From contig OZ020514.1 in NCBI GenBank assembly GCA_963971425.1, positions 12,777,218-12,841,217 of the forward strand: a stretch of DNA of 64,000 nt, in the 5' to 3' direction. Below are positions 33,946 through 45,583 of this stretch, piece after piece. Under the pieces are notes generated by a model, which worked only from the letters and a program-made list of their open reading frames with translations, made no database searches and had not been told where the DNA came from. Source of the stretch: Bryoerythrophyllum caledonicum. Lineage: Eukaryota > Streptophyta > Bryopsida > Pottiales > Pottiaceae. The position numbers and the translations under genes were made by a program. Numbering within the stretch: position 1 is the first letter of the stretch; each line of letters opens with the position of its first letter.

Positions 33946-34925
33946 CTAACCTGACGATGACCTGGGGACATCTGCGATAGATTCGTCCCGATCGGGCGAC
34001 TTCGGAGGGGAAGAGGGGCGGGCCGACGCGGAAGGGAGAACATGAAGCAATTGAGCCCCACTGGAGACGGGGGAGGTAACCGACGGATATGGAAGCTGCA
34101 AATCGCAAGACGGACTCGCAGACCCGTCGTACGGTGATGCGGGAGGCTGGGGGATTGCAGCAATAACTACGGGCGGTGATGTGGCGGAAGTAGGCAAATT
34201 AGCCGACATGAATCTCTACATCATGCGCATCATCTCGGCATGCCTCTGATCTTGGTCTCTCTTCATTTCATCGTCACGCCTCCGCTGCATATCCCTGAGC
34301 TCCTCGTCGCGCTCCGCAAGTCGCTGCTCCATCAACCTCATCCGGGTGGCCTCCTCTTCGAGCTTCTTCTCAAGGGAGATTAACCTGTTGTCATCCTGAG
34401 CGCTGCTCGTGATAGCCAAAGGAGAGCGCGTGCTTGCGCTAGCAACCTTCCTCTTCTTGGCCGCGGGACGAGCGGTTGAAGCGCCCAAGGTGGGAGCTGA
34501 ATGAAGCCTGTCGAAAATCTCCAACGAATCCAACTCCGGGAAGTCGAGTCGTTGTCGCGAGGAAGCGATTGTGTCTCCTGCTTCAGATTGAGATGCACTC
34601 TGAAACTCAGGCAGAGTAGCGTCAACGAAGTCGTCCTGGGACTCATTATCCGGAGTGACGGTGCTCGAGATCGGGCACGCAACCACAGCGCTCGGCTCCG
34701 CATCTTCCTCCTCATCGCCGAGGTCAATAATGGCTTTCCCCTTCCCCTTTCCAACGGCATCTCCAAGCTCGGGAAAGATCTCCGAGTTGACGTGATACGC
34801 AGAAATATCGAAATCGGCCCGATCCAACGTCAAGCCGACCTCGAAGGCGTCGTCAAGATCCTGCTCATCGGTGTCGTGAGAAATGCAGAATGCTTCCAGG
34901 TCGAGCATCTGCACACCAATGGATT
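33946..34925 (-). pseudogene. gene M, acidic and coiled-coil exon
   Basis: The frame starts near MLDLEAFCISHDTDEQDLDD and has LTLDRADFDISAYHVN (as in gene P), an acidic DLGDEEEDAEPSA block and a basic ARPAAKKRKVAS (possible nuclear signal). A strong heptad helix follows (SLEKKLEEEATRMRLMEQRL, then AERDEELRDMQRRRDDEMKR). A single stop at 34216-34218 separates this from a Pro/Ser-rich tail (SPPVVIAAIPQPPASP). A coiled coil suggests the protein forms oligomers. The exon is flanked by palindrome-bearing introns. Confidence 0.65.
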
Positions 34926-34934
34926 GAACAAGAT

Positions 34935-35185
34935 TCAATTTAGGTCGAGTCGAGCTAAACTCAATACAAACAATTGCTGGTACAAAAACTTGGCTATTAT
35001 AACTTCAAATGATACGAACGAAGTTAATGACATCCATAAAATCATACAAGAAAAAGCCGACACTTTAGGTCGAGTCGAGCTAAAGTTTCACCAAACAGCA
35101 TAGGCATGACCTCATTGAAACTATGCACGAGTCAGAAAGGGAACAAACAGTTTAGCTCGACTCGACCTAAACTGCAGGGATGCTT
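34935..35185 (-). repeat. gene M intron with three palindromes
   Basis: Copies at about 34941 (TTTAGGTCGAGTCGAGCTAA), 35064 (TTTAGGTCGAGTCGAGCTAA, extended AAG) and 35152 (CAGTTTAGCTCGACTCGACC, ending TAAACTGC). The outer arms differ (AATT.., CACTTTAG.., GCAG/CTGC) but are mostly self-complementary. Confidence 0.75.
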
Positions 35186-35187
35186 AC

Positions 35188-36550
35188 CACACTTGCTGTC
35201 AGTAATTTCGTCCGGCCAAACAGCTGGACAACAGAATCCCCCCTCTTGCAGAACAGCTCCAGGAGCTTGACGAAGAACTCCATCCTCATCTCGTTCATGT
35301 TCATGGAGTACGCCAACTCGTTGTACTTGCGCAGCTTCGTGTACAACACATGCTCTGGAGCTGCGTAGATCTTCTTTACGGCTGGGATCACCGTAAGCTC
35401 CTTGAAGAGAAGGAGGAGCCGAACCGGGTCTAGAGCGTTGTTGGTCTTCGGCGCGAATCCTCCGAGGCGCTCGTTCTCGGAGGGAAGATACTTCGACTGC
35501 AGCACATCGTATGCATGGCACAACGACGAGCCCTCAGCAAACGCTGTCACTTGAAGGTGTGACTGCTCGTTGCCGCAAATGAAGAGCCAGGCTGGAAGAT
35601 CGGTGAGGGGAGGCTGCCCTTTCGATGCGAACATCGTCATGAACTCGTCGAAGAAGGGCCTCTCCAACGACGACGACGACGTCCCAGAGAACCCGGGGAT
35701 GTTCCGGAAGTCGATGATGCCGAGCTTCACATTGCAACCCAGGTTGCGCCATGAATCCGAAGGCCACGTCCCGAGCGAATTCGTTGCCGCCTTGTAAGAA
35801 CGGAAGTGCAGGGCTCCCACTGGTGAAACGAACCGCGACCGCACATCGATGAAGACTCTGAAGAACTCCTTCGCGTACGGAGAGAGATCTTCACATTTGC
35901 AGTTGCGAAACTGCGTCTGCCTCGAGTTGGCGTAGTACGAATCCGGTGGACCCCAATCCAAGAGGGCACGCTTGGAGGCCTTGCTGACGTTGTAGTTCTT
36001 CTTGAACGTCCGCCAGTTTGAACGTCTATACGCTCCAGTGCTGTTGAAGAAGGCCAGCTCTAGCCTGATCAGTTGAAGCTCCATCCGAGCGACCTCCTTC
36101 CTCTTCCTCCGATCCACCCAGTCCCGGGCTGTATAGCAATCCTCCAACGCAGAATTTGGGAGCTTGATGACCACCTTAGGGTAGGGCAGTTTCCGAGATG
36201 GCCCTGATCGATTGAGAATGTGCTTGCACATTTTCGCGTAATCAGCTTCGGTCATGTTGCCGAGAAACTTGAAGAACTCGCGCGTCAGCACCCCATCCTT
36301 CTCAGGAACCCAAGACTTCGCGTCCTTGAACTTTGCCAAGGGCGTCGAAGTTGAATCGACGTTGATGAGGTCGCCATGCGCCGCAGAAGAGATGACATCG
36401 GACCACAGCTCGAAGGTCTCATCTGTCGCGGTGATTATCTTCACCTCGTTCGTAATTGAAAGCTCCTTCGCCTTCCCGGCTTTCTTGAGCGTAGCCTGGC
36501 TCTTCGCAACGTCGATCATTGCGAAGCGCTCACGAACCGCGTTGAGAAAT
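35188..36550 (-). pseudogene. gene M, large central exon (unique region)
   Basis: An open frame of about 450 codons with no internal stop. It begins RFAMIDVAKSQATLKKAGKA and includes DGVLTREFFKFLGNM, CYTARDWVDRRKRKEVARME, SPYAKEFFRVFIDVRSRF, IIDFRNIPGFSGTSSSSLE, LPAWLFICGNEQSHLQVTAF and a final FCKRGDSVVQLFGRTKLLTA before a GTAAGC donor. It aligns end to end with gene P (411-1082 plus 22669-23294), which makes it a conserved part of the element. GDSVVQLFG-x-TK loosely recalls a SAM-binding motif as in gene B of TE1, but no convincing DPPY is visible. I would call the function unknown, possibly a much-diverged methyltransferase fold. Confidence 0.6.
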
Positions 36551-36779
36551 GGCCGGGCAGAACATAAAAGGGTCGTTTAAGTATACAATAAAGCAAGAAT
36601 ATTATCATGTCTAGTAGGGTCCAAACACTGCAAGTTAGCTCGAGTCGAGCTAACTTGCAACGCAAAAGCAGACAATGAAAGCGATTTCAATCAATACACA
36701 TGACTATACAGATACATCGCGAACTTGCACTTTAGCTCGAGTCGAGCTAAAGTGCATGACCTTGGTTAAGATATATTAC
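36551..36779 (-). repeat. gene M intron with two perfect palindromes
   Basis: At about 36628-36660, TGCAAGTTAGCTCG then A-G-T then CGAGCTAACTTGCA. At about 36728-36757, TGCACTTTAGCTCG then AGT then CGAGCTAAAGTGCA. The outer arms differ between the two (TGCAAG/CTTGCA versus TGCACTT/AAGTGCA), yet both are perfectly paired. Confidence 0.85.
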
Positions 36780-38229
36780 CTCAAACCTCTTGTCATTGGC
36801 CATTTCAACTGCAGTTCTCCGACCTGACTTGTGAGACCCGCGAACGCCTGTGGCAGAGTGCTTTGGCATTGGTCTCCCAGCTTAGATCCACAAAGCACGG
36901 GAGTCGAGGATATTTGTTGCCCACGTTGGCTTGAACTGGACCAAATGATTCACGCGATTATAATACGCGGAAATCTTCCTCAGCTTCTCCGGATCTTGCG
37001 TCCAGACAATGTAACATTGCCATGTTCGGAAGTGCCTTCTCATCACCTACGGAACGTTGCCGTTAATCATCTCCTTTGAGGCAGCAATGCTGTGCTGGCC
37101 GTTGATGATGTAGAAGTCGCAGTCGCTGAGCTCCTCCACAGTCGTCGGCATACTGTCGAGCTTCGGCATGACGCAGAGAGTCTGCTTCTGCGTCTTGTCT
37201 GGCATTTGGAGGTAGTAATGCTTCAACTCCTCCATGCCCCGAGGCTCGAACGCACGGATTGTCCACTCCGGCGGTGCATTATGCAACCTCATCACGTCAA
37301 GCTCGATCTTCATCTCTCTGTCGCCTTTGAAAAAACAACTCTGACACTCCGTTCAGAATTTCTGGTAAATCTGTTGGACGTTGTTGTAGTCGATTGTCTC
37401 TCCGTATCCGAGCGCCTTGGGGAGCTCCGAGAGTACAGAGGCCATCGAATTGGCTTGCTCCTCCTCCGATACGAGCTTAGACTTCTTTCTTGAAGAGGTC
37501 TCCGGCTTCTTGGCAGCTGACCGCTTCTTGACGGGGGAAGCAGACAGCGTGTTGCGCAGAGTGCTTCGACTTGTTCTTGCACTTGGAGTTCTAACCGGTA
37601 CCGACGCCTGACTCATGTCTTGGCTACCGGTCACGGCCCCCGAAACCGTTGAAAGTTCTATCGGCCGTCTTGCCGCAATATTCTTCGCCTTATCTAGAGC
37701 GGCAAAGGTACTCATTCTAGAGAGAATGACGCGCAGTTTATTAGCTGTAGCCTTTGCTTTCAGCGGCTGTCCGCTACTAGTCTCCCATTTCTTAAGGGAG
37801 ATCTCATGCTCGACCTGAGTCACTATTTCCTCAAATTTGGATGACCTAAGAGAATCGACCAAATCCAAGATACAGAAGGGAGATGAACTATTGTTTACTA
37901 TTATAGTAAAGAAATACAGATCTAAGGACTCAGAGGTCGTCTCACACGACAACTTAACGTGATCGTTATCTTCTTGGACTACATCAGTAACTTTGTTCTT
38001 GAAGTCGATGTGCTGGGGATCGACGATAGCACCAACGAAGGTCTGACCAAACACTAAATGATCCGTATAGGTCGCCCACAGAAGCGTCCACTTCAGTGTC
38101 ATCGATGGGTCCTTGAGCTCCCAGCAGTCCAAGTGGTTGTTGTTGTCTCCATCGTCATCGTCAAGGTCGACAGGCTTTGGCTGGAAGAAGTGCTGCAGCT
38201 GCGACACCATCCTGTCCCTCTCAGATCTG
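36780..38229 (-). pseudogene. gene M, 5' exon with ParB-like domain
   Basis: One frame from the AG at about 38230 with three stops (37353, 37047 and 36884). The N-terminal part includes an acidic DLDDDDGDNNN, WTLLWATYTDHLVFGQ, and basic Ser-rich stretches (SARTSRSTLRNT, AAKKPETSSRKKSKL). The domain then reads KIELDVMRLHNAPPEWTIRA, TLCVMPKL, DFYIINGQHSIAASKEMI (37068-37118), FRTWQCYIVWTQDPEKLRKI and SAYYNRVNHL. The INGQHSIAAS block is the ParB/DGQHR signature (strand, G-x-H, Ala-rich helix). By analogy it may bind DNA, a nucleotide or another protein. No host role is known to me. Confidence 0.6.
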
Positions 38230-38380
38230 CACAAATACAAAATAGAGCAAAGATATTAGATTGCTCTATTGATCATCCGATTAGGACGGCGAGGTCACAC
38301 ATTAGCTCGACTCGAGCTAAAGTGTACCGTTATTCAAGTATGTGAGTAATACTCTGCAACAGAATTTAGACATTAAGGAC
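38230..38380 (-). repeat. intron with palindrome upstream of the ParB-like exon
   Basis: A palindrome at about 38300-38325 (CATTAGCTCGACTCGAGCTA, extended AAGTG) in the intron that ends in TTTGTGCAG at 38230 (reverse strand). Confidence 0.65.
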
Positions 38381-38384
38381 ATTC

Positions 38385-38892
38385 TCTTAGACGCTTACAA
38401 TCAACTCATGCCTGCTTCTCGTTCAACTCTCAAAAATGTGGGAGAGCTTCAGGTCACGCTCAAATCACTCACGAACCTCACTCTTAGAGGTTCTCAAGTG
38501 GTTTAAGCGGGACTGAAGCTCTTGCACGATTTATGAGAGGTGAACGGAAAGAAGACGTGAGTTGAGTTGGGAGACTACAATTACACCAATGAATCAATGT
38601 TGTATTCAAGTTTTAGCTTCATCTTTAGCTCGACTCGAGCTAAAGTGCTCATGCATGGAATGCATAGCTGAACAGTTCTGACACTTGCAGTATTCATTCA
38701 AACGACTTTCCTATACATTTCTATTCAAATCATGGCTACTTCTCGTTTAACTCTCAGAACTGCGAAAGAGCTTCAGTTCACGCTTAAATCACTCACGAAC
38801 CTCACTCTTTGAGGTTTTCAAGTGGTTGAAGTGTGACTGAAGTTCTTGCACGCATGTGAGAATTGAACGAGAAGTGGACATGAGTTGGGTCG
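38385..38892. repeat. two related long hairpins (about 180 bp each) flanking a palindrome
   Basis: Hairpin 1 (about 38405-38570): the arm CTCATGCCTGCTTCTCGTTC ... GAGAGCTTCAGGTCACGCTC pairs with GACTGAAGCTCTTGCACG ... GAACGGAAAGAAGACGTGAG. The loop is near the GAACCTC/GAGGTTC stem. Hairpin 2 (about 38735-38892) is the same structure with diverged sequence (CTTCTCGTTTAACTCTCAG ... GAATTGAACGAGAAG). Hairpin 1 also contains ACCTCACTCTTAGAGGTTCT as an inner stem. A CTTTAGCTCGACTCGAGCTA palindrome at 38620 lies between them. No coding frame. They look like small foldback or MITE-type elements, or possible hairpin RNA precursors. Confidence 0.65.
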
Positions 38893-38974
38893 TCGGTATC
38901 ATTGGATTACTATACATTTGGAATGTTTAAAGTCCGAATAGTGTTGTGTTCGGGTTGTTGTTTATGTTCATTCT

Positions 38975-39568
38975 CTCACACTTTAGCTCGATTCGAGGTA
39001 AAGTGTGTAGGCTATACAGAGAGGCCATGTTTTATTTTAAACCCAGTGTTTAAGAGTTGATATTAAGATTTTATTTCGAGTAGTCTCTTTTAGCGCAACC
39101 GAAGACGTACGAAGTCGTACATTTTATCTCGAGTCGAGCCATTATGTGACCTCGATAGTGTATTATTGTCCACAATTTAGCTCGAGTCGAGCTAAGTTGG
39201 GACTTTTCTGTGCACATTTGGCACACTTACGCTCTTGTTGCGCCAAAGTGCAACTTTGTGTTTTCTTCATTGATCAAACTTTACCTCGAGTCGAGTTAAA
39301 GTGTGGCCAAATGTTCACAGAATAGGTCCACTTTAGCTCGACTCGAGCTAAAGTGTGGCCAAAGATGCACAGAAAAGGTCCACTTTAGCTCGACTCGAGC
39401 TAAAGTGTGGCCATATGTGCACAGAAAAGGCCCACTTTAGCTCGAGTCGAGCAAATGTGTGGATATTAGTGCACAGTGGGGGCACACTTTAGCTCGACTC
39501 GAGCTAAAGTGTGTTCAATAGTGCAAATATGGATTTCCCACATTAGCTCGACTCGAGCTAAAGTGTGT
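38975..39568. repeat. array of about nine TTTAGCTCGA-S-TCGAGCTAAA palindromes
   Basis: Copies near 38981, 39119, 39175, 39280, 39332, 39382, 39435, 39487 and 39540. The last five are spaced about 52 bases apart with related spacers (GTGTGGCCAAATGTGCACAG, AAAAGGTC). Outer arms are CAC/GTG. The array lies upstream of gene M, in the long spacer between the two divergent genes of TE4. Confidence 0.85.
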
Positions 39569-40264
39569 TCAATGAATAGCGTATTTATCGCAGATTGTAC
39601 AGATTAGTCATTCGTTATATGACACTGAAGGCGTAGGGTTCAGGGCTCCTGGGTGAGAGTATGGATTTTACCTTTCAGCCATTGCTTATGAACCTTAATC
39701 CCAGACAAATTCTGCTGGAACTAGACTTCCTGCAACAACAATTACAAACCCACACACAAAATCAATCAAAGTAGCACATGGAAACCAAAACATTGAAATC
39801 TTTCACATTGAAATCAACACTTTGAAATGGGCAAATTGAAATTCAGCACTTTGAAATAAACACATTGAATTCAGCACATTGAAACAATGACATTGAAACC
39901 AGCACATTCAAACTAGCAGAAAGTAGCACACTTACACCAGTTCAAACCAACACATTTAAGCTAGCACAGACCACCACAAATATCCACAAACCACCACAAA
40001 ACCACCACATTCAAATCTCCACATTCAAATCACCACATTCAAACCAGCACATTCAAACCAATATACACTCTCATCTACGTGCTGACACATACATAAAAAG
40101 CAATGCTACACATATATTATGTTTCAACACATCATATCAAAAGAAAAACTACACAAATATCAAAAGAAATGCAAGACTGAATGAGTGCACTTACCTTTAG
40201 AACTGAGAAATCCGACTGGAAAAGCTGGAAGTCTTGTTACTTGATCACGTCAATCCTCCATGCA
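39569..40264. other. TE4 spacer, CACATTGAAA-rich low-complexity region
   Basis: From about 39770 to 40060 short units such as CACATTGAAATC and CACATTCAAACCA recur imperfectly. A possible small exon of gene M (reverse strand, about 39671-39735, between TTGTTGCAG and GTAAAATCC) is too short to support. Confidence 0.4.
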
Positions 40265-40530
40265 CGGCCGTTTCAGACTCTACGTGCTCACAGAAACTCA
40301 CAGAAACTCACACACTCACAGAAACTCACACACGCTCATAAAAACTCACACACACTCACAGAAATTCACACACACTCACACAAACTCACACACGCTCACA
40401 GAAACTCACACACTCGCAGAAACTCACACAAACTCCCACAAACTCTCACAAACTCACACAAACTCACACAAACTCTCACAAACTCACACAAACTCTCACA
40501 AACTCACACAATCTCACGCAAACAGCCCTA
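40265..40530. repeat. CTCACACAAA / CTCACAGAAA minisatellite
   Basis: About 25 copies of a 10-base unit (AACTCACACA and variants with AG, GC or CT) in tandem. All long open frames here are products of the repeat and are not genes. Confidence 0.85.
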
Positions 40531-43500
40531 AACTCTGGCGCTGCACTGTACACGAAGTCACACAACAACAAATCGCACGTCCTACAAACCCTATGCGCAT
40601 GAAACCCTAGACTCCAGTAAATTGCACACGGAAGCCTATACGCAGCGCTACAGTGTACACAAACATAACAATCCCTGTAGATTACGAAACTAACACAAAC
40701 CAACGCATCAACTCACAAAACGCAGAAAACAACAACGCCTGGAAGTACACGGAAAACCTGGACTGCAACAAAAAGAATAGAAAAATGGCTCGCGCCACGA
40801 CTTCGTGGGGAAGTTTCTGGGCCACCTATAGCCGTGAGGGTCGAAACCCTGTGGCCGTTTGGTGGTGCCGAGATACCCTCGGGATACCCTTTGCGATATT
40901 GGGGTGTAACTCCCGGGTATTATGCCGGATGCTCCACAAATCTTTCACCTTCGTTACTGATACCCGGACTTTTAAGAAGCCAATTTAATTTTACCAGAAT
41001 AAGTTCAAGATATTACGCGCCTGTAGTATTTGTGTACTCGTAAATTTCCAACACAATTTTTCGGAGCCACTAACACTACAATTTTGGATATTTTGGGGCA
41101 ACAAACAGGTAGCAAAAGGAAAGTTATTATTTCCAATTTCTTTCGTATGATCTCAATTAAAACTTCTAAATTGACATTTTCTCAATAATACACAAATTTA
41201 AATTGGACGAAAGTGAACGTTTATAGTATTTAGTGTTTAGTTTTCTTTCATGGTTTTAGTGGATCAGCTGGCTTTCACTTCACTCGATTTCAATTTTTGC
41301 ATTACACAAGGAGTAAATTCATTACCATCGATATATATAAGTTCCTCCTACAACAATTATTAGGTGAAGCACAGTTAAGAGAGTTTTAAAGCTACGATTT
41401 TAAGATTCTATTACTTTGAATTCAAGTTTTGCTTTTTTATGAGTTTGATATTATTTTCTATGACAATCGAATAGACAATAAGTATGTTAAGACCACATCT
41501 TGCAATTGTATAATTATAAAATAAATGCCAGTGGACACTTTAGCTCTAATGGAGCTAAAGTGTGCGTATTAGCTTTATAGTTTCCTACATTTACTGATGG
41601 TGTACACTTTAGCTCTAATAGAGCTAAATTGTGAATTTTTTCTGTACTTTTCACTTCATTTTGCTTTTACTGTAACGGTACAAATACAGTTGTTAGAGCA
41701 TCTCCCCCCCTGACGAAGAATTTTCCACGCCAGCGGGAAGGTGCCCAAGTTTGAGATGAAGTGGGGGGGTCACCCTTTTCCCCCCGCACCGTCCCCGAAT
41801 TGGCCACTATGAGGGAACGCCAACGCCCAGCACTAACTCTATAGTAGGCTAATTTTTTTGGAGGTTTTTATTGATTTCTTTTAATTCCCTCGTGTAATTT
41901 CATGCTTGAACACATGCTCTCGGGGAATTTTGGTGTCCCCTGTACTTTTTGTAAATTTACTATTTAGAGGAACCGGCGCCGCCACTGCAGTGGGCCGGTA
42001 CACCGGCCTAGGCCTCACGGAGTCGGCTTTACCGTGTTTATTCTTGCATTCCGGTCACTCGGTCCCGGTGGAGATTATCTTTTTCTAGTACACTATTTGT
42101 CAACAAGTTGGCAACTAATTTTAGCCACCATTGTCCTGAATATTATCCCTCATTCGTTCACCTACTACAGTTCATTTCGTAATAGCCCTCTATCAAAACT
42201 CTTCCCTAGCACACAATTTTGATACTTGATAAATAGTATAAGCTCAAAGTCTTCAGCCTACCGGTCGCCATGCATTCATTCTTCGTCTCATCTTCAACCT
42301 CAATTTCTTATCCTCTTATCCACAACTATTCTCATTCCCATCTCTTGCATTTTCTTTACATTATTTAATATTATCTAATGAATATTTAATGTGTAATCAA
42401 ATATTTAGCCAATAACTAATGACTTTGTAATGATTTTTTATAGGATAATTCATGTATATTGGTATATCTGTAACTTTTATGCACAATTAAAGAATATTGG
42501 AATTTTATTTATTGAATGTTGGAAGTTTTAAAAGTATATTTATGATAGTTTATTAATATTTATATATTTAATGATTATTTAAAGAGTATTTAATGCACTG
42601 TTAATGAATAGTTAATGAATAGTGCATAAATTTCTAATGTAAAATTAATGTGTATTTGAATATTTAATGAGTATTTAATTAATATTTACTGAATATGTAA
42701 TGCACATTGAATGCGTATTATGTGATGGATATCTAATGAGTATTTTACTTGTATTCCTATATTTATTGTATGTTTAAGTGTTTTCCTTTTCCAATATTCC
42801 ATTCTTTTCTCATTTTCGTTTCCAGAAGAATGTTCTTATATTTCCAGTCTTCTACTTGTAGTTTCATTTTCCCTCCATATTTTACATTCTACTTTGTCCA
42901 AATTTTTATATTTTCCTTTTGCTCCATACCTACGTCCGCTTATTTCCAAGCTCTTTCTTGCAAATTCTTCCTTTTCTACATGCACTCAACCCTTCTTTAC
43001 TATGATGCTCAAGATGTAATCAAATCATGATTAAGGTTCCCTACAGTAATTGTCGACAAGTAAAAACTTTATGTTCTACTATTTACTAGGATTGACATTT
43101 AGTGTAGTAGTTGGCATTTAGTGTAATATAGTTTTGTCACTACACTTATTGTAAATTTTACAATTACTGTGTGCATTCCTATTTAGTTTCCACTTCTCTA
43201 GAAGCCATCTTCTGTATACTGGAGCTACATAGTGCATTTTTGCTTTCTAATCCACTCCATTTAGTGATGGTGCACAATTTAGCTCTAGGAGAGCTAATCT
43301 GTGCATATTATCTTTTTAGTTCACTGCACCTAGTGATGAGGCACAGGTTAGCACGAGTGGAGCTAAAGTGTGTGCGCACACTCCTTTTAGTTCACTGCAT
43401 GTAGTGATGGTGCACACCTCTGCTAAAAACCGATCTGATGTATGTGCAATGTGTATTTCCACTTCTACAAACAATCATTTTGAACTCCGTACTTCTCTTT

Positions 43501-45067
43501 ATGGATAAGTATTTCACAAGTGGAATAGTAATCTTTTGAATTTTAAAAGGATTTTCATAATATGTGGATCTAAATCTCCAATAGTAATATTAAAAAACAA
43601 AAAAATATGACGATCCCCTAGTTTTTAGTGGATATGAAGTCTAAGTATTCTTGGTACCCTAAATCAATAATATGTGACAATGTGAAAAATAGATGAATGA
43701 ATATGTAATCTTATTTTTCACTAGAAAAATAACATATTTTTTCACAATACCATTTGTTCTAATATTACTTCTATGTATTGAAAATACCACATTCCATACT
43801 GTGTCATAGCAAAAGGTTTTTTAGGTTGCTCGATGTGCCGGCAATCGAGAAGTTTCTCTTTTGGCTCGCATAACTTTTAATGAAGACGTTCATTGAGAAA
43901 ATAAATTACTTATAAATATGCCTCTCATTGAGAAAATACATTACTTATAAATATGCCTCATTACTTTTATCATCCTTCTACAAGATTTTGAGAATTTTAA
44001 ATATAATTTGCGACCACTAGAACGTGCTCAAAAACTAATTATTCCATTTTTGCATGTATAAATAAATTCAAAATTACTTACATTACGAACATTAAATTAT
44101 GCCTAATGCACTAAGTGATACACTTTGTATTAGTTATATTTTATATTTTGATTATCTTTTTTTTGTCATGAGGAGGTCTCTCCGTTTCTTATTTAAATCT
44201 TTTAATATTGTTCCACTCTCTATGTTTTACAAATGACAAAGTCTTCAATTTCACGTCAAAACATGAAATAAATTGTATATGGTCAAGAATTCTTCCATCT
44301 TTTATGTCATGCTTAGATTGCCACACCCTAAAGTCATGAAAATACAATGTGAACTCAAATATAAGATATTTCAATCCAAAATTAATATTAGTTTGCGCAT
44401 ATTTCAAGTCTTTGAGTACCTCTAAGTGGAAAGTAACCAATTTCAATTGCAAATCCAGACCATGGGGACATTGGGATTCTTGCCAAAGAATGCACATTCT
44501 AAATTGATGACGAAATAGTTACATGACGCACATTTTTAAAACCCCAAAGAAATGATGTCCAAAGCATGTTTGAATACATTTGTTTTGGCTAAAAATACAC
44601 GTGCACATATAATATGTTTTTTTGTTTTTTAAAATGCTACTCGTCTGTTAAGGTCTTTGATTCAAACATAATAGATAAGTCCTATTTGGATTGTAATAAA
44701 AACTATTTCTAATCATCTCAATATCTTCTCTACATTTTCCTATACCTTAGTTGAATTGTCAATATCATGAATCTTCAAAGTATTATTATATTGAAATGAA
44801 TTGACATCAAAAGATATCACCTAAATCAAGGATTCTAAACCGTGAACCCTAAACCTGAACCTAAATTCCAAACCCTAAACCCGAAACTCCAAACCCTAAA
44901 CCCGAAACTACAAATCCTAAACCCTAACCCTAAACCTAAATCTAAACCTATCCAAAACCCTGAGCGTTACCCTAAAACCGTGTATATAACTCGCATGTGC
45001 GAGTATATTCGAGGTATTGACCTTTCCTTATTTTAGTCAACCGGGAAATAGTTGATTCAGTTTCCCG
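40531..45067. other. TE4 long AT-rich spacer, no gene seen
   Basis: Mostly AT-rich sequence without a supportable gene. It holds: weak palindromes at about 41535 and 41608 (CTTTAGCTCTAATGGAGCTA type), 43280 and 43350; a C-rich block at 41705-41830; degenerate TATTTAATGAATA units at about 42360-42740; and the CCCTAAA-like tract listed separately. Open frames here have no recognisable composition. Confidence 0.5.
44836..44965 (+). repeat. degenerate CCCTAAA (plant telomere-like) tract
   Basis: Contains AACCCTAAACC repeated with interruptions (AACCCTAAACCCGAAACTCC, then AAACCCTAACCCTAAACC). It resembles the Arabidopsis-type telomere repeat in plants. It is degenerate and interstitial, inside TE4, so it is not a chromosome end. 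Confidence 0.6.
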
Positions 45068-45562
45068 CTAAGATTTCGAATTTGCACTTTTTAGGGGCTG
45101 TGAAAAAGTCCCCCCCCGCCAATTCTGAAGTTTCATCCCGCCAATTCTGAAACGGTCGTGTGTCCGTGAGTGACCTCGCCGATACTCGAAAACTTTCTTC
45201 ATTTGTTTCCTTCTCACTTTGGTTGTTGTGCAAGGTTGTTGTGGAAAGGCTTGGAGGTAGTACGACTGTCGGAGCTTGAAGAGGGCAACACCTATAGGTT
45301 GCGCACGGTTGAGCAGGTAAGGCAACAACGTACCGGTTGTCTTCTTCATAAGGTACACAATGTATACTTCTTGGATTCTCCGTGCACAGTCTCTAGCAAT
45401 TAGGATGTGACAGTGTGTAGGGTTATTGCGCTGGTTCCAGCTGCTACTGTGATTTTGAAGCATCAGTGAGAGTTTCTTGACGACTAACGGAAAGATTTGG
45501 GTTGTAGTACACAGAGAGTCAGATTCATAGGCGGAAGAGTTTTCCCATACGAATCCCGACAA
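45068..45562 (-). CDS. possible small ORF (164 codons), unknown
   Basis: A reverse-strand frame with ATG near 45562 (MSGFVWENSSAYESD) and a basic C-terminal half (TTTKVRRKQMKKVFEYRRGH). No domain recognised and no second copy in the window to test it. It sits just upstream of the palindrome array that precedes the transposase. It may be chance; kept only because it is clearly longer than its neighbours. Confidence 0.2.
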   Translation of the reverse strand: MSGFVWENSSAYESDSLCTTTQIFPLVVKKLSLMLQNHSSSWNQRNNPTHCHILIARDCARRIQEVYIVYLMKKTTGTLLPYLLNRAQPIGVALFKLRQSYYLQAFPQQPCTTTKVRRKQMKKVFEYRRGHSRTHDRFRIGGMKLQNWRGGTFSQPLKSANSKS

Positions 45563-45583
45563 AGGCGCCGAGAATCACGGAAG

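Noticed and set aside
40181-40703. Open frames of 75-116 codons rich in His/Thr/Ser
   Set aside because: They are translations of the CTCACACAAA minisatellite in several frames.
41700-41830. C-rich block starting AGCATCTCC as a Harbinger/Tourist-like MITE end
   Set aside because: No matching inverted end or target duplication could be found.
42749-43030. Possible small membrane protein (93 codons, Phe/Ser-rich)
   Set aside because: AT-rich pyrimidine tract in one strand; composition alone explains the hydrophobic frame and no start context or homolog is seen.
44836-44965. Chromosome end or true telomere
   Set aside because: The CCCTAAA tract is short, degenerate, and inside TE4.
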